Source of the DNA: Cliona cf. orientalis
Taxonomy: Eukaryota > Porifera > Demospongiae > Clionaida > Clionaidae
Assembly: GCA_963930775.1 (NCBI GenBank)
Contig: OZ005693.1
Span: forward strand, 1,116,001 to 1,180,000
DNA: 64,000 nucleotides
Direction of reading: 5' to 3'
Shown here: positions 56,701-64,000 of the stretch, one piece after another
How the letters are laid out: each line of letters starts with the position of its first letter
Position numbering within the stretch: the first letter of the stretch is position 1
Made by a program: the position numbers and the translations under genes
Notes under the pieces: model-generated
Seen by the model: the letters and a program-made list of their open reading frames with translations, nothing else
What the model was told of the DNA's origin: nothing
Databases searched by the model: none

Positions 56701-57836
56701 GGCCCCGGGACCTACATGTATAATATTATTAACTTTTATGAGTGTTTGAATGTACCATTAATTTTATGGTCCTTTCAACTTATTCTCTGTAGTGTTCGAC
56801 AAGGTGGTGGTAACACAGTGCTACTGCGCTGGCAGGACCACATCTCGACCCTTCACCTCTTCGCCTGGCTCATGCTCGGCGCCATGTGCCACAACGCCAT
56901 CGACGTGGTTGCCGTGGAGATGAGGATGGAGGGGAGTGTGAGTGGGAGGTGCCAGCTGTTTGGCAGTCTGAGCACTCACCAGGACGAGGTAATCAAGGGG
57001 ATCATCAGGCTGCTGCTAGGAGCTCTGGAGAATGTCGCAACGGATCGTGAAGTGGTGAGCACCCTTGCTTGACGACCCTGTTCCAACTCCCATCACTAAG
57101 ATCCTCACCCCTTTTCTGTCTCTATCTCTTTCTCCCCCAGATTGCTTTTGGACAGCTCAATTTGATGATCATGTTTACATCGGTATGTGTACTGTCATGT
57201 ATGCATGCCTGTGAATGCCATAAGATGGTTTGTTTATTCAATGATTTTTCTAGATTTGGACGGTGTACATGGAGCTGTATGTAGCTGAGTACGCATACTA
57301 CGTTGTGGAGTTGTGGCAGGAGTTTGTCACACGGCTAATAAAGCTTCTACTGAACAGAAATCTGGAGGAAAATGTGAGAATACAAAGCTTGCTTGAGGCA
57401 CTGGGACAGAATAATAGTGATCATGATTTTTTTTTTCTCTCGACAGTTCCGTAGGGAGGTGGTTCACAGCCTCAATGATAATGTATTGGTGAAAATTAAA
57501 CAGATGGGGCTTTCTTGCTACACAATGGTATGTTTGATAATTATGCATGTGCTTCAATTTGTGCACAAAAGAAAGTTAATCATTCACATTAAATTTTAGT
57601 TGATACCAATCTGGTCTGAAGTTTCAAAGGCACTATCATCAGACATTGTAAGCATAAAGAAAAAAAAACAGGCTACATATAAACATGTCATAAAATTTTA
57701 AATAATTTCTTTTTGTCTTCAGACTTTCCCTGATTTCTCCTTTGCTTCTCTCCCCCTGTCTGTGGATACTTGGTTCAAGGAAGCTGTTCAAGAACTTATC
57801 CTCATCGAGTCAGAGTGGCCAGTTAATGCACAGTAG
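41761..57836 (+). CDS. UNC79: UNC79 orthologue, NALCN channel-complex subunit
   Basis: About 41 exons run in frame from ATG 41761 to TAG 57834-57836. Internal exons include 42647-42957, 43421-43544, 44816-45001, 45300-45586, 48444-48937, 52152-52367, 54690-55263 and 56793-57054. The product is about 2,300 residues, slightly shorter than vertebrate UNC79. Family landmarks occur in order: IAFGTPTIRDNALSLLLHYW; the Cys/His-rich segments NTPSCENANC, CLDRQCAAQH, LCPDCDLRIHG and MCRDCHAKKH; FPLVVPDWLDLL; LRVFFVILYKYIQEY; CVSCGKPNDEYSEEVIALSL; HLFAWLMLGAMCHNAIDV; IPIWSEVSKALSSD. UNC79 is a large helical-repeat protein that with UNC80 supports the sodium-leak channel NALCN at the plasma membrane. Middle exons carry low-complexity Ser/Pro linkers. 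Start and exon joins were read by eye. Confidence 0.92.
44032..44046. repeat. 15-nt poly-G run
   Basis: It lies in the UNC79 intron about 45 bases before the acceptor of exon 44093-44142. Similar G or C runs occur at 2643, 2832, 2868, 6659, 17628, 30080, 49234 and 54668. Confidence 0.9.
46363..46535. mobile_element. CCGTAGTTAATCGAATAC element, copy 1
   Basis: It starts CCGTAGTTAATCGAATAC, ends TAGATTAAGTACGG and is flanked by TA. Related copies lie at about 49490-49667 and 51590-51720, sharing GGAGCGATTGACGA and ACCAG(G)AAAA-GCACG. All three are in UNC79 introns. Confidence 0.75.
46780..46996. mobile_element. CCGTATAGCCAGAAATATT foldback element, copy 1
   Basis: Left end CCGTATAGCCAGAAATATT and inverted right end AATATTTCCGGCTATACGG, flanked by TA. 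The interior is built of repeated CGCCAAATT/AATTTGGCGG units. A second copy is at 54427-54639. Confidence 0.82.
48993..49199. mobile_element. CCGTATAGCGGGAAA foldback element, copy 2
   Basis: It has the same ends and the same internal AAAGTTTTCTCC motifs as 25664-25870, here in the inverse orientation in an UNC79 intron, with TA on both sides. A (TG)n run and 16 Gs follow at once (49205-49249). Confidence 0.82.
50120..50385. repeat. Minisatellite of ~40-bp units in an UNC79 intron
   Basis: About seven imperfect head-to-tail copies of ATTATTTTGTTGGACRCTGT plus CCTGCAGAGAATT. Each unit contains TGTCCTGCA or TATCCTGCA. It fills most of the intron between exons 49740-50059 and 50457-50656. Confidence 0.85.
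53160..53350. repeat. (ACATGT)n palindromic hexamer repeats
   Basis: Runs of ACATGTACATGTACATGT recur at about 53190-53230 and 53275-53350, and shorter ones at 51230-51258, 52365, 52490, 52868 and 49510. Each unit is self-complementary. The largest cluster sits in the 784-bp UNC79 intron after exon 52570-52869. Confidence 0.85.
54427..54639. mobile_element. CCGTATAGCCAGAAATATT foldback element, copy 2
   Basis: The left end matches copy 1 at 46780. The right end is decayed (TTTTCCGGTTGTACG). The interior runs in opposite order to copy 1 (GGGATTGCCATATGTATATA here), so it is inserted in inverse orientation. Confidence 0.78.
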
Positions 57837-58001
57837 TCTTATATCAAACCATGAATTATTTTTATATTATTTTTGATTCCTGAAGATTCATGTATTCACA
57901 ATCAGTGTACCAGTATTATGTCAAGAACATACAGTATTTATAAAGTGATATGAAAAGTTGGCAAATTTTTTTAACAAGATGGAATCTCTTGTATTGGTGG
58001 T
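57837..58001. other. Convergent spacer between UNC79 and histone H2B
   Basis: A short AT-rich gap that carries the UNC79 3' UTR and the downstream end of the histone transcript. Nothing else is seen. Confidence 0.6.
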
Positions 58002-58017
58002 GGCTTTTAGAAAAGCC
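58002..58017 (-). terminator. Histone 3' stem-loop and downstream element
   Basis: On the minus strand GGCTTTTCTAAAAGCC lies about 55 bases past the H2B stop codon. It has a 6-bp stem, a 4-base loop and a flanking ACCACCA, matching the replication-dependent histone mRNA stem-loop. An AAGAGA-type purine-rich element, which pairs with U7 snRNA in animals, follows about 12 bases on (about 57984-57989). The transcript is therefore expected to be non-polyadenylated and S-phase regulated. Confidence 0.88.
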
Positions 58018-58072
58018 GGTTTGGTTTGAAAGAGTTCAAGATGAGAAGAGAAGAGATGACAGCAGAAACTGT

Positions 58073-58444
58073 TTACTTGCTGCTGGTGTACTTGGTGACA
58101 GCCTTGGTTCCCTCAGAGATGGCGTGCTTCGAGAGCTCTCCTGGGAGGTGGAGCCTGACAGCTGTCTGGATTTCACGGCTGGAGATGGTGTGCTTCTTGT
58201 TGTAGTGAGCCAGACGGGAAGCCTCGGTGGCGATACGCTCGAAGATGTCGCTCACGAACGAGTTCATGATGCTCATAGCCTTGGAGGAGATACCGGTGTC
58301 GGGGTGAACCTGCTTCAGGACCTTGTAGATGTAGATGGAGTAGCTCTCCTTACGGGACTTTCTGCGCTTCTTTCCTTCTCCAGCGGGCTTGCTCTTGACG
58401 GCGGCCTTCTTCTCGCCTTTCTTGGATGCAACTTTGCCAGGCAT
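58073..58444 (-). CDS. Histone H2B
   Basis: A single intronless frame of 123 residues, the usual H2B length, starting [19 protein letters not shown]. The basic tail leads into the histone fold: [20 protein letters not shown], then [34 protein letters not shown] and [20 protein letters not shown], ending in AVTKYTSSK. The ubiquitylation-site Lys in the conserved AVTKYTSSK is present. H2B pairs with H2A in the nucleosome core. The gene has a TATA-like box, a nearby CCAAT motif and a 3' stem-loop, so it is a replication-dependent copy. No other histone gene lies in the window. Confidence 0.98.
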   Translation of the reverse strand: MPGKVASKKGEKKAAVKSKPAGEGKKRRKSRKESYSIYIYKVLKQVHPDTGISSKAMSIMNSFVSDIFERIATEASRLAHYNKKHTISSREIQTAVRLHLPGELSKHAISEGTKAVTKYTSSK

Positions 58445-58538
58445 GGTGAGCTTTGGACTTGAGAGAGAGAACGGTTTTCTTGAAGTTGAAGCTTGGAAGT
58501 GAACCAGTTTGATGGTGGGACCAGTCGGTGCGCTGACC

Positions 58539-58612
58539 TTTTATGTGAGACTGACGGATCACTTAGAGAAGGATCACTTCAGGCTAGGATCACTTGCCGA
58601 CTGACCAATCAG
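58539..58612 (-). promoter_or_regulatory. H2B promoter elements
   Basis: On the minus strand ACATAAAA (58539-58546) sits about 95 bases before the ATG at a suitable TATA position. Further upstream a CCAATCAG motif (58605-58612) lies in the opposite orientation (ATTGG on the minus strand). CpG-rich GCGCGC sequence continues to 58745. Confidence 0.5.
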
Positions 58613-58943
58613 ATGACGCAGCGTATACGACTTACGATCAGGTCGGGTGGAATTTGCGCGCCTTTTTTGATTTTGTGTAAGATCGCGCGCGCGCTTTTAT
58701 TTTGCGCGCCAAAAATTTGAAGCAGATGCGCGTGCGCGCGCAAGGATGACCCGCCCTCTTTCTTGTTATGTTGATGACAAAATGGACAACTGAACTGCAA
58801 CATTCAAGTCACAATAACCACTATTATGATAATAATATTATACGAGTTCTTTTTGACGGTGTGGAAGAGATCAAAGTAAAATTAGAATAGGATAATAACA
58901 TACAGTCAGTACAGTGAGGCTAGTACAATGTTGTCTTTTCCTT
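58613..58943. other. GC-rich to AT-rich spacer
   Basis: Repeated GCGCGC motifs at 58655-58742 belong to the H2B upstream region. The remainder should hold the 3' UTR of the PKA regulatory subunit gene. Confidence 0.5.
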
Positions 58944-59770
58944 CTACTGTTTGTCTCCAATGTCCAAGGTGGTCCCGAACAACTGCATAAGTTGCTCCTC
59001 ATAGTGTTGGAAATTTCTCTTCATGATGTCCATGCAAGGTCCAAGGAGACGCTCAAACGCTCCAACATCCAGTACTGTGGGAGGGAGAGAGAGAGAGAGA
59101 GAGAGAGCAATCACACATTCTCATTATTTACTCGTTTAAAAGCATAATAATATTATAATATACCTGCACAAATAACGTCTCCCACTGCATGTGCGGAGGC
59201 TGCTCTTGGCTTATTGGTGATCAGAGCAAGCTCTAAAATGACAAAACAATAAAACCTCATAATGTTGCCAGTATAAAGAAAATATTATAGCCTTACCTCC
59301 AAAGTAATGTCCTTGTGTACAGTTACTAAGCTCAACCGTATTTCCAGGGTTGTTCTATGCAAAGGGAAAAAAGAAATTAGCAGCAATGGTACTGATTATG
59401 CCGAGTCAGCTTTTTTAAGGTACAGTTTATAATAATATTATGCTGAGTCAGCATTCATCCTTACAGGGTCGTCTTTCGTAATCTGGACAGTGCCGTCCTC
59501 AACGATGTAGAAGGCATCGGCAGAGTCACCTTGCTTAATTATGCAAGTTCCATCAGAGAAGTACTTCCGCTCCAGAGCATCAGCTAGGTTCATTAACTCG
59601 TATGGCTGTATGGAAAGAAATTGATCGTTAATACTAAGAATATTAAAGTTCACTGGTACAAGTTATAGGAGCGCGGAGAAAGTTAATGGTCTATACCTCT
59701 AGTGTTTTCAGCATAGGTACTGACTCCAGGAAAGATTGGTACATTTGCCTCTGTGATGCAAGTAGTGAGT

Positions 59771-59811
<41 letters not shown>

Positions 59812-62800
59812 TGTGTATTTACACAATATTTTCTCCTTAAAATTAAAATTCATACGTACAATAACATACTATCATACAAGGACATAATTACAGCTAACCT
59901 TTCTGCTAGCAGCCCCACAGACTATTCTCCTGAATGTTTGTCGATCCTGCAGACCAAACACACATCGACTTTAACACTAGCAGTATGCACAATCCAGCGT
60001 CTCAAACAAGGACACACAAAGTAGAATAGTTTGAATATCGTAGGTATCATAAAAGGCATGTAATCGAATCGAATGCACTTACCAGAGCCCATAGAACACC
60101 CTCGGACGTTGCAATTACCGTAGCTGCCCTATATGTGCACAAGAGTGATATGAAAAATTATTTAATAATAATTATTACAAGCATACTGAATCTTCTCTCT
60201 TTCTCTCCCTCTCTCTCTCTCAATACTGAAAGCCCTTTCTTATCCACAAAAAATATGAAAGCTATTTGACATCTTTAGATAATTTACGTACCTTGGAGTA
60301 TTGTACATCAGTGCCAGCTCTCCAAAGCTTCCCTGGCCATCGTAGTTAAACACCTGTTGGACACACAGCAAAAATTAATGATATGCAGCAGCTAGTCTAA
60401 CACATGTACATGTAGATTACGAACATGAGTTAGAAATAGAAAGCCCGGAATTTAACTGGACTGGCTTATCTGCATTTGCGATGTATTATAAATATTGGCG
60501 ACTGACTCTATGAAACCAGGAGGTGTATTACTTTTGGTTAGCTAGCCAGAAATCTCACCAGTTTAGCATCTCCTCCATTTTGTCCCACGAACACATCAAA
60601 TGTTCCCCTGCAAGATTTAATCAATTTTTATGGCTAAAGAGCACAGTAGGTATCATTATTACAATTGTTATACATTCTGAATCAGGATCAATAATAATGA
60701 CCTTCTTCATAGTCTAAAACTACTCCTGATATTAATGTGGATACCCCTTTAATAATTATTAAGCCATCCCAAAAAAAGCCTACAATAGAAAGATACCAAC
60801 TGACTATACTACAACACATTAGATTTATCAGTAGATAGTGTTCCGGTATGCAGAGCATGTATGGAATTCCCAACCAGTTATTGTCGCTTAAGTCTTGTGT
60901 GACGCACACGCTTGCACAGTGTAAGCCATCTCCCCCCACACTCTTCACTCCCACCTCATTTCGTGGTCGTTTCATAACAACCAGAAATATTTTAACCGCA
61001 CACACTCACACACACACACACACACACGCACACACACACACATACACATAAACATACATACATACATTATCATATTATAGTAATATTAATCCTCTGTATA
61101 CATAATGGCCCTAGGGGTGTACACAGGTGATGATGGTTTAGAGAGCCCCTTGCAACATTTGTGTTCCTAAATCATCATCATCCATTGAATAGACTCTCGA
61201 GTTTCAAATGCCATACATGTATATACATCTGTAACAGAATTAATACATATGTACAGTGGAACCCCTCCATGATCCATGAATGGGGACAAGCTTTATGCCT
61301 TGTGTTCCCCAATTTGGGTGTAATTTTGTATGCACATGTATATAGCTATGGGCTGTGTGCTGTACAATGTATGTGGCTACCGGGGTGTACACCTCATATG
61401 CATGTATGTAATTATGACTACTTACGAGTCAATGACGTAGAAATTGTCTCCATCATCGCCCTGCTCAATGACATGTTCACCAGGGTCCACCTGTACACAC
61501 ACACACACACAGAGAAAAACAACACACAATAAAGCAATGTATTGTACCAATTTGTACTATTTAGTGGCCCGAGGTGCATTTGAAGTGCGGTGACAAATAA
61601 CAAGTTTTGAGAGAGAGAGAGAGGGAGAGAGAGGGGGGGAGGGGGGGGGGGTAGAGAGATAGATAGACATAAAAAATAACGTAATATAGGGTATACACAT
61701 ACGAAAAAGCTTATACAAAATTCAATGTATATACCAGAGCTGGGGAGGTCTAGACATCGTGCTAATTTGCTATGAATCAGTAGGGAAACACAAAAAGGAA
61801 GAGTATGTGTGTACAACGGTAGCACCCTCCCAGTTACCCCCGACTGGGTGTTTACAGCTAATTTGTTACTAATTAGTAGGGTCAGAGAAGAATACAAGGT
61901 AACGTAGATACAGACTCTGAGGAGTAGTAAAGGTTCCCAAAAATCTCTTACAAGATTGACATTAAGCTTTACCTTGACACATAGCAGCACGCAGGGCTAG
62001 AGCTGTTTCAATATTACGATAAAAAAAACAAAACAATGCTGTATGCTTAGTGACGTCAAAAAGCTTAGAAGCTTAGATAGACACACGCAGATAAACGTAC
62101 GTCATCCACTTGACAATAACACAGCCAGCTATATAGCTGTACATACAGCGTCATGTACATGTAATATCATAGCTGATAGTAACATAATAATAATATATTA
62201 TTGTGTATAGTTATATAGAACATGGTTTGTTATGCAAAGCTGGTCTCCCCAAAACGTCTGTGGGGAGGCAACAGAAATAGATATGTAACAAGTCCTGTAA
62301 CAAGATTACACGTGAACCGCTTCAAAGCATTGTTGGTGTCAACATGTGAAGCACTAGAGGGCTAGTGCAATGCACCCGCTGCATTGTAGTACAGCTCTAC
62401 GTCATGCATCATGGCTGTGACATCAAAACGCATCACTCATTCATACGCGTACGTGTACAATACACAATAATGATTAATTCTGTTGACAATTAGTAGCAAT
62501 AACAATACACTTCTATCCATGATGATAAGTAGACCACGTCTATACAATAATAGTATGTGTTTAAATTGACCTTGTATTGAAAGTTCTCATAAGCTAAAAA
62601 ATAATTAATGCTATAGGCTGGTCATACGTCACAAATTTTACATAAATTTAATAGGCTGTCATCTCCAGAGGCAAAGTACTGTACCACAGTGCAGCGATTA
62701 ATATTGATTTTAGGAGGGGAAATAGACGTGTTTCTATACTTTAAAACGTAACAATCAGGAGGAGAGAGGAGAGGAGGAGAGGGGGAGTGGGGAGAGGGCC

Positions 62801-63830
62801 AGACTATAAGTCTATAGGATCAAGGGTATAAAAATGGCCATGGAGCCAAAATACAGTGTCGGCTTACATTCAGAGTAAAGCACATTTTTTCACCAAAAAA
62901 ATTAAACATTATAATACAATATTATATTATAATAGCTATATTATACATAGCTTAGTTGGCCTGGTCAACCACCATACCTAATAGACATGCTGTAGGTATG
63001 GACTTGATTAGGGCATGTACATGGTTACCACATAGCTGTGGTCGCAAAACAATTAATTTGCTGACAAGACGCTCACTGTTTACACGCTGGCACTTGATCA
63101 TGGCGATAAATGTAATGCTATACGTCAGTAATAGGGTTTAATTTTTTCACCAAGGGTAGTTCGGGGACTTGGAGAGATATGGTACTACCTCTTATCACCT
63201 ACTAATAGCTGGTTATTTGGGGGTTTAATGTGCAATATTTTTGAATTTTTGGGGATTGGGTGGTTTCCTGACCAAAATCTCATCATAAAGATAAGAGAAA
63301 TTTTTCAGAGTAGTACCCATAAATGTAATTATAGCTGCTTCACTCCGCTATACTATACCTTCTTTTCAAACATGGCGTCCAGCACCTCAGCGGCTTGCTC
63401 CTGGTCGAGGGTTCCAAAGAGGAAGATTTTTGAGACGGCCTCCGACAGTCTCCGTCGCTGCTCATCACTCTTAGGGTGAACAATCTGTGAAAATAAACCA
63501 AGATAATAAAATTTTTGCTGGTCCAAAATCTATTTTGAATGCTGTGGCTCAAATTATGTTTGGAAAAGGTCTCGTGTATAAGTAAGTTTATGAGAAATTA
63601 AAACTGAATGGACAAGTATGCATGAAAATTAATTATTAATCAATACTCATTAGCAACCAACATTCTGAGGAGTTATTAACATACAAATTTGCAATTATCA
63701 AGTAGCCTTACCTTCTCCACTGCACTATCATCTTCACCTGGTTCGTAAGATTCTGCAAATACAGACTTTCTTCTTCGATCCATCTGAGCTCTGTAGGAGG
63801 GAGGAGGCTCAAGCTCTTCATCTCCTGAGT
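58944..63830 (-). CDS. cAMP-dependent protein kinase regulatory subunit, type II-like (5' end outside window)
   Basis: Small exons in frame: 63712-63830, 63359-63484, 61426-61490, 60559-60607, 60295-60354, 60083-60129, 59898-59947, 59697-59753, 59465-59606, 59297-59354, 59163-59233 and 58944-59075. The first visible exon carries the inhibitor site RRRKSVFAE, a phosphorylatable RRxS of the RII type. Then come [16 protein letters not shown], cyclic-nucleotide-binding domain A ([13 protein letters not shown]; phosphate-binding [12 protein letters not shown]) and domain B ([32 protein letters not shown]). The end is [15 protein letters not shown] and then [12 protein letters not shown]. It holds PKA catalytic subunits inactive until cAMP binds. 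The dimerisation/docking domain should lie past 64000. Several exons are below 70 nt. Confidence 0.95.
59773..59808. repeat. (GA)n microsatellite
   Basis: A GA run just upstream (minus strand) of the PKA-R exon 59697-59753. A shorter GA run lies at 59081-59106 directly before the acceptor of the last exon. Confidence 0.9.
60996..61052. repeat. (CA)n-rich microsatellite in a PKA-R intron
   Basis: CACA repeats interrupted by CGCA and CATA. It lies in the intron between 60607 and 61426. A CAGTGGAACCCCTC transposon end is near 61254. Confidence 0.85.
61491..63358. other. Large PKA-R intron without a second gene
   Basis: It contains a (CA)n run (61494-61514), a purine-rich GA/G tract (61611-61652) and generally AT-rich unique sequence. 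A minus-strand frame of 190 codons at 61418-61990 is not supported: it reads across the real exon at 61426-61490 in another frame. Confidence 0.55.
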
Positions 63831-63831
63831 C

Positions 63832-63950
<119 letters not shown>

Positions 63951-64000
63951 CACTTCATAAAATTTTCAAATTATAGCTACACTTTGTTTCTGGAGAAATA

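Noticed and set aside
58008-58462. Plus-strand frame across the H2B gene
   Set aside because: It is a shadow of the histone coding sequence on the other strand.
61418-61990. Minus-strand 190-codon frame
   Set aside because: It runs through the true PKA-R exon at 61426-61490 in a different phase, and the rest is microsatellite-derived.

Overview
This is an intron-dense animal (metazoan) window. The gene content points to a marine sponge, most likely a demosponge such as Amphimedon. The pointers are a Death/Death/NACHT/LRR innate-immune receptor preceded by a 2A-like motif, compact multi-exon genes with short introns, and very many foldback transposon remnants. No species-diagnostic locus is present, so the species is an inference.

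Layout. (1) 1-3.1 kb, minus strand: a truncated duplicate of the 3' half of the large gene at 19-32.8 kb. It is followed at 3.4-3.8 kb by two exons of an imidazolonepropionase-like (AMDHD1) fragment. (2) 4.0-16.3 kb, plus strand: an NLR-type gene with a probable TATA promoter and leader exon, a multi-pass membrane N-terminus, a DIEENPGP 2A motif, two Death-like domains, a NACHT ATPase, then three tandem 28-codon LRR exons across an intron full of transposons. (3) 16.3-19.0 kb: no convincing gene. (4) 19.0-32.8 kb, minus strand: a CTTNBP2-like gene (coiled coil, ankyrin repeats, P-loop/AAA-like domain, long Ser-rich tail). (5) 33.4-36.5 kb, minus: a large acidic/Ser-rich protein of unknown family. 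(6) 38.0-38.9 kb, plus: ZCRB1, a U12-type spliceosome RRM/zinc-knuckle protein. (7) 39.1-41.6 kb, minus: an uncharacterised coiled-coil protein, divergent from (8) 41.8-57.8 kb, plus: a roughly 41-exon UNC79 orthologue. (9) 58.1-58.4 kb, minus: an intronless histone H2B with a 3' stem-loop. (10) 58.9 kb to beyond the right edge, minus: a type-II-like regulatory subunit of cAMP-dependent protein kinase, 5' end incomplete.

Repeats fill introns and spacers. They include two elements with 9-bp target duplications and TAGTCTCGC tips (one with TIRs over 100 bp, Mutator-like), at least five foldback families ending in CCGTA next to a TA target, other foldbacks, long (GA/TC)n and (ACATGT)n arrays, and an unusual number of 13-24-nt poly-G or poly-C runs.

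The genes do not form one pathway. Several belong to neuronal or signalling toolkits of other animals (UNC79, CTTNBP2, PKA-R), which is notable if the host is a nerveless sponge. All exon boundaries were read by eye from splice consensus, frame and family resemblance.
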